64,000 nt of DNA from Bacillota bacterium (lineage in GTDB: Bacteria > Bacillota > Bacilli > Paenibacillales > Paenibacillaceae), in contig JAEZCJ010000213.1 of assembly GCA_023433615.1 (NCBI GenBank), forward strand, positions 35,005 through 99,004, written 5' to 3'. Positions 33,913 through 43,563 of this stretch are shown one piece after another; within the stretch, counting starts at the first letter, position 1, and each line of letters starts with the position of its first letter. The notes beneath the pieces were generated by a model. That model did not search any database, was not told the DNA's origin, and worked only from the letters and a program-made list of their open reading frames with translations. The position numbers and the translations under genes were made by a program.

Positions 33913-33939
33913 GCGGCATCTCTGCGTAAGAGATGCCGC
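33913..33939 (-). terminator. Intrinsic terminator of the 2751-aa surface protein gene
   Basis: Ten-bp stem GCGGCATCTC/GAGATGCCGC, seven-base loop, followed on the minus strand by TATTTTTG. Thirty bases after the stop codon. The same ten-bp stem is used in the terminator at 46715-46756. Confidence 0.85.
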
Positions 33940-33969
33940 CTCATTCCTATTCCTTCTTCATCGCAGCCT

Positions 33970-36900
33970 CTACCAGAGCGGCTCCGGAGTCACGCTCGTG
34001 ACTTGCTCCGAACCGTCTGCATGACGAACATAGTGATGCGTGACCGCGCTCTCCTCGACATGCCCGAATGCCCAATGGGTCGTCGGCATGTCCGGGAACG
34101 ATTGCGGCGCGCCGTTCAGCGGGCCGCGGTGCAGCAGTCTGTTGATCATGGCTACGGCTTCGGTACGAATGAGCAGCTCATTCGGCTTGAACGAACCGTC
34201 CTTGTAACCGGTAATGACGTGATGCCGATAGATCGCCTCAATTGCGCCTTCCGCCCAATTGCCTCTCGTATCGCTGAAGTGGCTTGCGATTACTGGACCC
34301 TGCTGCAGATTCAGATAACGGTAGATAACCGTGCTGAGCTCCGCTCTTGAGATCGCTTGATTCGGCTTGAACGAGCCGTCTGCATACCCGCCGAACAGCC
34401 CCTTGCGCGTCACGGCTTCGATATATTCGGCAGCCCATAGATCGTTAGGTACATCCTTGTAGAACGATACCCCTTGTACCGTGTCTTCCAGCTCCATGAT
34501 GCGAGCGAAGATCGCGGCGATCTCGGCTCTCGTGATGGAGCGGTTAGGCAGCCAGTTGCCGTCTGGGTAGCCCTTCGTGTAACGGATATGCTTCTGCTCG
34601 CCGAAGCGGTCCGAGAAGACCATGATTCTGACCGCGGAGCGGTCATCCTCGGGATTGACAAGCTCGTCGGCGCTCCCAACCACAGCCGCATTGTCGATCA
34701 GCAATTCGGCCTGCGTCAGGTCTGTTGGTGCGGTTAGCGTGAATGTGACATCACCTGCAGCACCTGCATCCAAGTCGCCTAGCTCGAAGCGAAGGACGCC
34801 GTTCGTCACCTTACCTGTGCCTGCTTCCTTAACGGACATGCCTGCCGGGACGCGGAATTCGATGAATGCCTCTTTCACTGCCGCGCTTCTATTTTTATAC
34901 AGCAGCTTGTAAGCGATCGTTCCGCCTTCCGGATAGATCGGGCGGTCCGTGTACAGCTCGACTGCCAGATCGCGTTCCTGTGCTGCTCCTTCATCCGCCG
35001 CGATCGGCGGCAGCATCGGAAAGAAAGAAGGAGGAGTGACAGGATCCATCTCCAGGTTATGCTCGACAATCGCCGTCTCGACCGGAATCGTCGGACTGAT
35101 ATACGTGTGGTAGCCTGGCTTCGTAACCCGTAGGTAATAATCCGTATATGCGTAGACCATGTAAGCATAGAAGCCTGTTGCATCCGTATCCTGCGGGCTA
35201 GCATTGTTGTTCGGCGCGAAGCCTGGCAGGATCGGCAATACGACCAATGTATGCGGCGTTCTGCCGCTCGTAATATTGCGCGGCGTATCCGCATAGAGCA
35301 ATTCGACATGCGCACCCGGAATCGGCAAGCCGGTCACCGAATCCGTCACGATCCCGTACGGATCGATCAGCTCGGACGAGAGGTTCATCTCGCCGTTCTG
35401 CGTCACGACGAGCAGCGGATAGGTGCCGTCCGACTTGCGGTTTACGATGATCTCGCCTTCCGTGCCAAAATCATACGCGATAACGAGACGGTACGTGCCG
35501 CTAGGCGCATTCGGGATCGCGAAGGTGCCGTCGATCTCGTCGAACGTGAATTCGAGTCGATCCCCTCCGCCATTCAAGACTACGTCGCCATTCGAATCGA
35601 GCAGATAGCCGATCATGCTGCCGTATACCTCAGCGGACAGCTTCGCGTTGCTGCGCTGCTCATCGCCAGCCAGCAGGATGCCGCCCATGGCCTGCACCGC
35701 CGGGAACAATTCGTAGCCTTGCGCCGAGATAACGCCGGCTTGCGCCGTCTGCGGGAAGGTTGCCTGCTGCCGAACGCCGCCGATCATGACGTCTTTCGTG
35801 ATCGCGACGTCATACACCGTGTTCCCGCGCGGGATCGCGACTTGATAGCGTCCATCCGCATCCGTGACGGTTCGGACGTAGAAGTCGAGCTCGCCGTCTC
35901 CGTCAAAATCTCTCTTGACGACGACCGTCGCGCCGACGACCGGCACCGATACGCCGTTCACGATCTCGGTCACGATACCGGTCACTGCTCCCGGATCGAA
36001 GGTAACGATGATCTCGTCTTTCGCCGCCAGGCTGCGCGCCGGATCGTTGACCTCCGCCGTAACCGGGAAGCGGACCGAGTCAATGCCCGTAATGGCCTCC
36101 GAGCGGAAGCGCACTTCGGCTTGGCCGTCGGCGTTCGTCACGGCCGTCGTTCCATCCGGGAATGTCCCGCGATTCTGCGGCGAAGCGAACACGACCGTTA
36201 CGCCTTCGAGCGGATTGCCGTCGATATCGGTAATTCTGGACACCAGACGCGTCGTCGATACGCCGTCGCCGAGTATCGTCGCCGGGATCGCCTCCAGCGT
36301 AATGCGGTACGGCGACAGCTTGACGTCTACCGTAATCGCGTCGATCAAGCCGTTCGGCGCGATGGCATAGATGCCTACTGCATGATCGGAGTAACCGACG
36401 GCCTCTGCCTTCACTTCGTAGTCGTCTACCTCGACGTTCTCGAAGCGATAGTAGCCGTTCTCGTCCGCTGTTGTCGTCTTGACGACCTTAGCGTTGAACG
36501 GGTCGTACAGCGTCACTTCCGCGTTCGGAATCGGAGCTCCAGTCAACGCATCCAAGATGGTGCCCTCGATATGAAGCGCAGCCTGCAGCTTATAGGAATT
36601 GTTGATGCCCGTTGCGCTGGCAGGCGCATCCGTCTCGAGCTGGCTGCCATCCCCTGCGTAAGCGACGAAAGCGACCGGCTTCTCGCCGGCTTCAACGTGG
36701 TCCGGCAGTATATAGACGCGGCTCCATCGCTTGAAGCCATCCTCGATATACGTAACCGGATTCGCCAGCGTTAGAACTGTCTCTACCAACGGACCGGATT
36801 CATCCGGCTTATGGAAAGCCTTCACGGTCGCGATATGCACCGCCGATATGGCCTGCAGCACCACGCCATCGGTATGTCCGTATACCGGCATCGTCCACGG

Positions 36901-39900
36901 GCTCGGCTTGTCGCCTGCTCCCGTCCAGCCTTCCAGCGGAATTCCCGTTACGATGAGCGTATCTTGGTTCCCGTATACGCTGCCGGTTACCGTAGCAGCC
37001 GCCGTGAGCTCGGTCACGTAAGCTGCATCGCCATAAGGCGTTGTCTCCGGCACATGGATGTCCAGGGTGATCGTGGAGGCGGCACCGCCTGCCAAAGTCA
37101 GCGATACCAGACCGTTATCCTCGTAGGCATCTTCGATCTCGCTCCACACCCAGCTGCCGTTGACCAGACTGCCTGCCGCGGCCTTGTTCCCGCCAATGTA
37201 CAGATCAAGCGGGAATGGGCCATCGGCCTGAATCGTGAAGCGGTCGAGCCCTGCACCCGTGTTGGTCAGCGTGTGAGCGAACGATTTGCTCTTGCCCGCC
37301 GTCAACGATCCGCTGCCGCTTGCTTGCAGCGCATGATCGCCGCCGATCTCGACGCCTATTTGGTTAGCGGCCACCGGACCGTAGGATCTGCCCTCGCCGC
37401 TCGGCAGCGAGTTATACGACGCTAATTCTGCCGCGAACGGCAAGTACGTCGCGACCTCCGTACCCGGTTTGGCTGTCACGATGAATGTCAGCCTCCGCTC
37501 GCTGCTTGGATCCGCAGCCAGCGGAGCAAGCGTCCAACGGATGTCCGTCGTGCTCGTCGTTATGGTATCGCCATTGTCGCTGCTCGTCGGCGAACCGGAG
37601 AGCGTGACGCCAGGAGGCAGCGGAATAATAATACTGCCATTGTATGCTGTAGATATACCCAGCCGATTATAGACCGTCATGCTGACGGTCACCGACTCGC
37701 CGGGCTCCTTCACGAACGCCTTGTCGGCATTCAACTGAACGGTGAGAAGCGGCTGCTTCACGTCAATCCCCTGCGGATTCCCGGTAGCGGTAAGCGGGGT
37801 CGTGCCGCCGTCCGCCGCGCGGTATTCGATCGTCGGCGTGAAATTCGCCAGATACGCCTCGTCCTGCGGCAGGCTGGTATCTGTCCTCGTCTGGGCGATG
37901 ACGACGATCTCTGCATCGGCTGCGAGGTCGCTCAACGGGAAGTTGCCGTCTTCGTCCGCCGTGATCGCCGTACCGCCGTTCAGGGAGACGGACTCGATAA
38001 TCAGCTGTGTCAGTCCGCTGTTCTTCAGGATGACATCATAGGCGGGACTGCTGCCCGGCAGATCGAATGTCAGCGTGAATGTCACCTTGTCGCCCGGCCG
38101 CACTTCATCCGTGCTGCCGTCGTTCGTCGAAGTTGTCAGTACGTTCGATAGCGTTGCCGGAGCAACGGACAGCTCCGTCTTCGCCTTCTGCTCCGGTTCG
38201 AATACATGCGGATCCAGACCCGCGCCGTTAGGCGTCGTCTGGAACTGCGCCAGCCCGGCTTCCAGCTCGATCTTCGCCGTGCCTGCACCGAAGCCGTCCG
38301 TCGTCTGCGGCGCGACCGTAAGCTTCAATATCTTCGTCCCGCCGCTTGCGGCAACGGTCAATCCAGACCAAGTAACGACACGTGTCGCCTCGGAGTATGT
38401 GCCTCCCTCGTTCATGCTGCCGTCAATAACCCGCAATCCGTCCGGAATCGGTAGCTCGACTCTCGTCTCGTAAGCATCGCCTACCCCGCCGTTCGTCACG
38501 GTGAAGCCGACTTCAATCTCCGTGTTGTCATCGGAGAACACCGGGTTGACGACCGGTTCTGCGGCAATCGTCACGCTCGGTTCGATTACATCGATCGCGG
38601 TTAACCGATCCGGCGTGCTCCTCACGGGCGGCGTGGCAGCCTCATCGACATGCCAAGTCGCCTTAGCCGTCGTCCCATAGCTGCCTACAGCCGGCTTGTC
38701 CGCATCCTTCTTCGCCCGCAATAGCAGCTCGATCTTGAATGCCTTCTCGCCGGACGATGCGTCCACATCCCCGATAACATAGGTCAGCTTGCCCGCGTCC
38801 CAGTCGGCTTCGATGGGTTCCGGCAGATTCGACGGGATCATCGTATAGCTCACGATATCGAAGGATTGCAGCGCCTCGAACGTATCGATCACGGTGACGT
38901 CATACGCCTTTGTCCCTGCCGGAACCGTGGTCGTCACGACATAGTTGACCGTGTCGCCGGCTCGGATTACGGATAAGCTGTCTCCGTTGCTCGTACCGCT
39001 GATAACATTGGTGAGCGTAACGGACGGCGAGGTCACAAGTCCCTGTGCCTGGGACTGCATAAATTTCTCATCGGCTGTCGGATTATTGCCGGTGTCGCCG
39101 TCCGTATCATTCAAGTAGGCCGCATGCGTCGCATAGTACGCATTCGTCCTGCCGATCACGGTATGGGTCGTACCGGAGCCCTCCAGCGACTCCAGCATAA
39201 TGTGAAAATCGTAGTTCAGTATGCCGCTCGAGGCCAGATCGACCATGGCATACGTCTTGACGAGCCCTGTCTCGATGCTGCCCGTGACGCCTGCCGTGTC
39301 GGCTTCGCCGTCTGCATCCGTGAAGCGGAAGCCTGGCGGCAGCGTAACCGACGGGATGAAATCATGCGCCGTATTAAGCCCCGTGTTCGTCACCTTGTAC
39401 GTGAGTGCCCGGATATCGTCCTGCCCCATCGTGACCGACGCCGGCGTATCTGTCGCGCCGGATGTCTCTTTCACGACCGAGGCCAGGTTCGGCAGCTTGA
39501 CGGTAACGGCTGCGTTCGCAGACTGCGCCGATCGCGCGATGCCGGATGCCTGCTTATCCTTCCATTCGAAGTTCGCTCTCGATTGCTGCGTCTCTTGAAA
39601 GCCGGACGATATCTTGTTGATCTTCGTCATGACATAGTAGGTGTACACGCCTCCCGGCGTTATAGTCGGATCGAACGGGATCCGAACCTTGCCGGTCGGC
39701 GTCGTGTAGCTGCTGCCTCCTAGCTCCGTTCCGGTGTCTGCCGCGGTGTCATAATCGCTCAAGAACACTTTCGCGAACGATTGATTTGACGGAATCGTGT
39801 CGATGAGGACGCCGTTGTAGGCGTGCACATTGGCAGGAACCGTAACTTCCAGCTTATACACGGCCCAGTCACCGACCCTGATGTCATGCTGGTTGCCGGT

Positions 39901-42225
39901 TGCCGAATCCACCCAGGTCTTCGTCACGGCAGCAGCCTTCGTCCGCATCGTGACATGCTGCTCCTCCTCCGTCGTGTACGACCGCTGAATAGGCGACGGA
40001 TCCGGCTGCGCGTTGTAGGTGACTTCCGATCCTTGCTTGATCTCGTACGATGCGCCGATCGGATCGATGACCGCAGTTGTGTAAGTGATCGTCACGGATC
40101 CCCCGGCCGGAATATCGCTGAGCGAATCGCAGGTCAGCACGGATCCGACGACGCTGCAGCCCGCTTGAGGCGTTGCGCTTGTCAGCTCCGGCGGCAAGGT
40201 CTCTGTATATACCGGATTGTATGCCGTCGTACTCCCCGAATTCGTCACCGTGATGGCGATTGTCACGACTTCGCCGCCGACCACGGTCTTCACGGACGAA
40301 CTGCCGTTGGTCGTGCGCGCGATGGTCAGCTTCGGCTCGACATAGCTCAGCTTCACCGATGCGCGCTTGCTCTCGATTCGTTCCGGAGAGTTGCGATAGG
40401 ACAGATTGACGAGATTCTCGGCTCCCTTGTCCGCCGCCACATGCGCGGTACTGTTCTGGACGACGGCCTTGACGCTGGCCGTCAGCGCCGTCGTAGACTC
40501 GTCCAGATTTCCCAGATTCCAGACTAGCAGCAAGCTGCCGGAGTCATATTCCGGCGTGACGCCGTTCATCTGGAACTGCGTCAGATCCGCATTGTTGACA
40601 TTCCCGTCGCCGTTCGCATCCGGCAGCGTGCCGAGCGGCAGGTAGTCGTAGACGACGACACGATGCTGCTTCGCGTTGATGCCTGCGGCATCGTACTTCA
40701 CCTCGAACGTCACAACATCCCCGACAGTCACGTTCGCCGCGTCCAAGCTCAACCCGGTCGTGCCGTTGACTGCTGTAATCCGCTCCGAGACGGCAGGCGT
40801 CTTCACGTACACCTCGGTGTAGTCGCTGTCGCCGTTATTCTCGAACTCGCCAAGCGATGTACCGGTCAGCACAACCCGATTCTCGATGCGGTCGCCCGCG
40901 TAGACCGGGCCTCCGCTGTAGGCTTGATGCCAGGTCTCTTCCACGATCGTCTCATAGCTATAAGTTAAGGATGTCTTCGCATTCAGGGTACCCGGCGACC
41001 AAGCGATCACCGTCTTGCCGTCGCCGCCAGGAGCAGGCGATGCAGGCGTCCCTGCCGTTCCGTTGTATGCGTCGAAGGACTGGCCGTCCCCGATCGTGTC
41101 CGTCACGACGGTATTCGTGACCGGATAGTACTCGTTCGTGACGACATGAATCTCGTAAGCTAAGGTATCGCCGTAACCAACCGTCCCTGGCGTTACGTGC
41201 TTGTCGACGATCGCGTCCTTCGCCACTGCCGTATAGGACGCATCTCCTGCATGCGAATAGCCGCCGGATGAACCGGAGTAGATCACCTGGTTCGTAACGG
41301 TCGTGCCATCCTTAATTAGCGAACCGTCCGGGTGGTTGTTCAGGAAAGCAGCCTTGAACGAGATTTCTCGAAAGGCATTTGCCGCGACTGTCAACCCGCT
41401 GGCCCAGGTCGCAATTCGCTTGTCGGAAGCCAACGAAGTCGATTCAGGCGCGATCGTGCCGCCCTCCCCGAAGCCGTAAATTTGCAGCGCTCCATCTGCC
41501 TCGTGACGGAAGGTTGCGAAGGTAGAAGCCGAGCGCGTGTTATTCTCGATGACGATCGTCCGGCTGAAGGCGCCGTACTCGTCTCCGCTCACCGGCGGCT
41601 GCGCGTCAGGCCCCGCACCCTTCACATGCTCGCCCGCATCGTCGATATGTACCGTGAATGGAACAATGCGATACGGTACGCCGGCTGTCGCGACCGGCGC
41701 GTTCGGCGACTCGTACAACTGGCGAGCATCGTCACTGGCATACACGCCGACCGCGGCGTTCAGCAATGTCCCGAACGGCACATTCCCGGACGCCCTGTAG
41801 CTGGACATAGCGCGCAGCTTGACGGTGAACGTGTATTCTTCGGTCGGGGCCAAGTCCTTCACGTCCCGCCAATACGCGATCTCCGTTCCTCCGCTCTGTG
41901 CGGTCACCGTCGAAGGCTGCGCAGCAGCCGTTGGACTCACCTCCAGGCCGTCCGGAAGCTGCAGCTCGATGCCAACATTATGTGCCCAAGCATTCGGAGC
42001 AGTCTCCGCGTTCTTCAATGTGATCGCGAGCTCATGCTCGCGTCCCAGCACGGCATCGATGGTATGACCCGTGCCTGCCGGGCGACCCCTCGTCTCCAGC
42101 GAGATGCTAATCGTGCCTTCAAATGGATCATCGGCCGCGGCGTATGCCCTGTCCGCAGCCGGCAATTGGATGACGCATTGGAACAATAGCAGCAATGCGA
42201 TCGCCAAACTCAGTCTTTTCTTCAT
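33970..42225 (-). CDS. Giant SLH-anchored surface protein with DUF11-type repeats (2751 aa)
   Basis: Signal peptide (about 1-29, LSLAIALLLLFQCVIQL). Roughly residues 200-1600 are repeated Ig-like modules of the conserved-repeat (DUF11/TIGR01451) kind, recognised by recurring VTNTG/VTNSG, GDTVNYVVT and LPPG segments. Later come a carboxypeptidase-regulatory-like domain (GTILDALTGAPIPNAEVTLYD split: ILDALTGAPIPN), an invasin-type Ig domain (GVSTTRLVSRITDIDGNPL), two more Cna-B-like domains and, from about 2560, three SLH motifs (RAEIAAIF, RAELSTVI, RTEAVAMI). GAAGGAG site before 42225. Probably a long fibrous adhesin or S-layer-associated stalk; divergent from a two-component system that may control it. 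Confidence 0.88.
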   Translation of the reverse strand: MKKRLSLAIALLLLFQCVIQLPAADRAYAAADDPFEGTISISLETRGRPAGTGHTIDAVLGREHELAITLKNAETAPNAWAHNVGIELQLPDGLEVSPTAAAQPSTVTAQSGGTEIAYWRDVKDLAPTEEYTFTVKLRAMSSYRASGNVPFGTLLNAAVGVYASDDARQLYESPNAPVATAGVPYRIVPFTVHIDDAGEHVKGAGPDAQPPVSGDEYGAFSRTIVIENNTRSASTFATFRHEADGALQIYGFGEGGTIAPESTSLASDKRIATWASGLTVAANAFREISFKAAFLNNHPDGSLIKDGTTVTNQVIYSGSSGGYSHAGDASYTAVAKDAIVDKHVTPGTVGYGDTLAYEIHVVTNEYYPVTNTVVTDTIGDGQSFDAYNGTAGTPASPAPGGDGKTVIAWSPGTLNAKTSLTYSYETIVEETWHQAYSGGPVYAGDRIENRVVLTGTSLGEFENNGDSDYTEVYVKTPAVSERITAVNGTTGLSLDAANVTVGDVVTFEVKYDAAGINAKQHRVVVYDYLPLGTLPDANGDGNVNNADLTQFQMNGVTPEYDSGSLLLVWNLGNLDESTTALTASVKAVVQNSTAHVAADKGAENLVNLSYRNSPERIESKRASVKLSYVEPKLTIARTTNGSSSVKTVVGGEVVTIAITVTNSGSTTAYNPVYTETLPPELTSATPQAGCSVVGSVLTCDSLSDIPAGGSVTITYTTAVIDPIGASYEIKQGSEVTYNAQPDPSPIQRSYTTEEEQHVTMRTKAAAVTKTWVDSATGNQHDIRVGDWAVYKLEVTVPANVHAYNGVLIDTIPSNQSFAKVFLSDYDTAADTGTELGGSSYTTPTGKVRIPFDPTITPGGVYTYYVMTKINKISSGFQETQQSRANFEWKDKQASGIARSAQSANAAVTVKLPNLASVVKETSGATDTPASVTMGQDDIRALTYKVTNTGLNTAHDFIPSVTLPPGFRFTDADGEADTAGVTGSIETGLVKTYAMVDLASSGILNYDFHIMLESLEGSGTTHTVIGRTNAYYATHAAYLNDTDGDTGNNPTADEKFMQSQAQGLVTSPSVTLTNVISGTSNGDSLSVIRAGDTVNYVVTTTVPAGTKAYDVTVIDTFEALQSFDIVSYTMIPSNLPEPIEADWDAGKLTYVIGDVDASSGEKAFKIELLLRAKKDADKPAVGSYGTTAKATWHVDEAATPPVRSTPDRLTAIDVIEPSVTIAAEPVVNPVFSDDNTEIEVGFTVTNGGVGDAYETRVELPIPDGLRVIDGSMNEGGTYSEATRVVTWSGLTVAASGGTKILKLTVAPQTTDGFGAGTAKIELEAGLAQFQTTPNGAGLDPHVFEPEQKAKTELSVAPATLSNVLTTSTNDGSTDEVRPGDKVTFTLTFDLPGSSPAYDVILKNSGLTQLIIESVSLNGGTAITADEDGNFPLSDLAADAEIVVIAQTRTDTSLPQDEAYLANFTPTIEYRAADGGTTPLTATGNPQGIDVKQPLLTVQLNADKAFVKEPGESVTVSMTVYNRLGISTAYNGSIIIPLPPGVTLSGSPTSSDNGDTITTSTTDIRWTLAPLAADPSSERRLTFIVTAKPGTEVATYLPFAAELASYNSLPSGEGRSYGPVAANQIGVEIGGDHALQASGSGSLTAGKSKSFAHTLTNTGAGLDRFTIQADGPFPLDLYIGGNKAAAGSLVNGSWVWSEIEDAYEDNGLVSLTLAGGAASTITLDIHVPETTPYGDAAYVTELTAAATVTGSVYGNQDTLIVTGIPLEGWTGAGDKPSPWTMPVYGHTDGVVLQAISAVHIATVKAFHKPDESGPLVETVLTLANPVTYIEDGFKRWSRVYILPDHVEAGEKPVAFVAYAGDGSQLETDAPASATGINNSYKLQAALHIEGTILDALTGAPIPNAEVTLYDPFNAKVVKTTTADENGYYRFENVEVDDYEVKAEAVGYSDHAVGIYAIAPNGLIDAITVDVKLSPYRITLEAIPATILGDGVSTTRLVSRITDIDGNPLEGVTVVFASPQNRGTFPDGTTAVTNADGQAEVRFRSEAITGIDSVRFPVTAEVNDPARSLAAKDEIIVTFDPGAVTGIVTEIVNGVSVPVVGATVVVKRDFDGDGELDFYVRTVTDADGRYQVAIPRGNTVYDVAITKDVMIGGVRQQATFPQTAQAGVISAQGYELFPAVQAMGGILLAGDEQRSNAKLSAEVYGSMIGYLLDSNGDVVLNGGGDRLEFTFDEIDGTFAIPNAPSGTYRLVIAYDFGTEGEIIVNRKSDGTYPLLVVTQNGEMNLSSELIDPYGIVTDSVTGLPIPGAHVELLYADTPRNITSGRTPHTLVVLPILPGFAPNNNASPQDTDATGFYAYMVYAYTDYYLRVTKPGYHTYISPTIPVETAIVEHNLEMDPVTPPSFFPMLPPIAADEGAAQERDLAVELYTDRPIYPEGGTIAYKLLYKNRSAAVKEAFIEFRVPAGMSVKEAGTGKVTNGVLRFELGDLDAGAAGDVTFTLTAPTDLTQAELLIDNAAVVGSADELVNPEDDRSAVRIMVFSDRFGEQKHIRYTKGYPDGNWLPNRSITRAEIAAIFARIMELEDTVQGVSFYKDVPNDLWAAEYIEAVTRKGLFGGYADGSFKPNQAISRAELSTVIYRYLNLQQGPVIASHFSDTRGNWAEGAIEAIYRHHVITGYKDGSFKPNELLIRTEAVAMINRLLHRGPLNGAPQSFPDMPTTHWAFGHVEESAVTHHYVRHADGSEQVTSVTPEPLW

Positions 42226-42347
42226 TCGAGAATGCTCCTTCTAAAAGTTGGAATAGGGTATGCCGCCATTCTAGGACGCCTTGCTCAACAACTGATGAAC
42301 AATTCGGCACGCTCCAACAACATTCGCGAAATGAAGACAGAATTTGC

Positions 42348-42353
42348 TATACT
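42348..42353 (+). promoter_or_regulatory. Extended -10 TGC-TATACT upstream of the response regulator
   Basis: TG-C-... reading TTTGCTATACT, 33 bases before the TTG start. No good -35 at 17 bases, as often with extended -10 promoters. Confidence 0.4.
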
Positions 42354-42386
42354 GGAAACGATTGTAACAAGGAGTGGTGATGAACT

Positions 42387-43511
42387 TTGCGCGCGATTCT
42401 AGTGGATGATGAGAGACTGGCCCTGCATGACCTGAAGCAGCAGCTCCTGAAGCTTGAAACAGTTGATATTACCGGCGTGTACACGGATGCCTCCGACGCG
42501 GAAGAAGCCGTCAAGGCAGCGCACCCCGATATCGCCTTCCTCGATATCGAAATGCCGGGCATGAGCGGAATCGAGTTGGCTGAGAGGTTGATCCGCCATC
42601 ACCCGGCGCTCCAAATCGTATTCGTAACCGCTTATGACGAATATGCCGTTAAGGCATTCGAGCTCAATGCGTTGGACTACGTCCTGAAGCCTGCGGCCCC
42701 GGAACGCTTGAAGATGACCTTAGATCGACTCACGGCGAGCGGTATCCCGCAGGCTGCCGAGCGCCAGCTCCTTGCCGCGGATTCTGAGCAGCCTAAGCTT
42801 CGCTTGCTGCAGAAGCTCGAGCTTCAGGCCCCTGGGGTGTCGTCGATTCCTTGGCGAACGGCCAAGACGAAGGAACTGTTCGCATACTTGCTGCTGCACC
42901 GCGGCCGCAGCATCCACCGCGACATTCTGCTGGACATTCTATGGCCGGAGATCGATTCGAAGCGCGGTTACCAGCTGTTATTCACGACGGTCTATCTGCT
43001 GCGCAGGACGATTAGCGCCTATATCCCGTTCGTTGAGCTGGAGACGGTCGAGGTCAGCTATCGCCTTCACCTGCGCGAGATCCGATTGGATACCGAGACC
43101 TGGGAACGGGCGGTAGAGGCGCTGCCGGGCATTGATGCCGACACGATCGATATGCATATGCACCTAATCGACGCTTACCGGGGCGACCTGCTTGCCGATA
43201 CGGATTACCAATGGGCGGAGGGGGAGCGCCAGCGGCTGCGGAATTTATGGTTCCGTCTGGCGATCGGGACTGCGGAGTTCTTGGCGGGTGCAGGACGCCT
43301 CGACGACGCGCTGCGCCTTGGCCTGCGGATCACGGGGTCGTTCCCTTATGCGGAGGACGCGCACTTCTTGCTGATGCGAATTTATCGCGATACGGGCGAC
43401 CACGGCGCCGTTAAGCATCAATACGAACTGCTGGAGCGCATCTGTCAAGACGAGTACGGCATTAAGCCGAAGGAGGACATTACGGCATGGTACACATCGG
43501 CGCAGCAATAA
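42387..43511 (+). CDS. Response regulator with receiver and SARP-type (BTAD) output domain
   Basis: 374 residues. Receiver domain 1-120: acidic pocket DD7-8, phospho-acceptor Asp53 in FLDIEMPG, Thr/Ser switch in FVTAYDE and Lys in VLKPA. From about 140, an OmpR-like winged helix (TAKTKELFAYLLLHRGRSIHRD region) and then a bacterial transcriptional activation (TPR-like) domain of about 150 residues ending DEYGIKPKEDITAWY. TTG start at 42387 is forced by an in-frame TGA at 42378; GGAG is 12 bases upstream. The kinase gene follows after 52 bases. Likely target: the divergent giant surface protein gene (inference from position). Confidence 0.87.
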   Translation: MRAILVDDERLALHDLKQQLLKLETVDITGVYTDASDAEEAVKAAHPDIAFLDIEMPGMSGIELAERLIRHHPALQIVFVTAYDEYAVKAFELNALDYVLKPAAPERLKMTLDRLTASGIPQAAERQLLAADSEQPKLRLLQKLELQAPGVSSIPWRTAKTKELFAYLLLHRGRSIHRDILLDILWPEIDSKRGYQLLFTTVYLLRRTISAYIPFVELETVEVSYRLHLREIRLDTETWERAVEALPGIDADTIDMHMHLIDAYRGDLLADTDYQWAEGERQRLRNLWFRLAIGTAEFLAGAGRLDDALRLGLRITGSFPYAEDAHFLLMRIYRDTGDHGAVKHQYELLERICQDEYGIKPKEDITAWYTSAQQ

Positions 43512-43563
43512 TGGAAGCAGCCCTGCAGCGGAACGGCAGTCGGCGGCATGAGGTGCGTGCGCA

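Noticed and set aside
35251..36774. 507-codon plus-strand frame opposite the giant surface protein
   Set aside because: Composition (Arg, Asp, His rich) and lack of a ribosome site mark it as an antisense shadow of a GC-rich gene; several more like it occur opposite the RHS gene.
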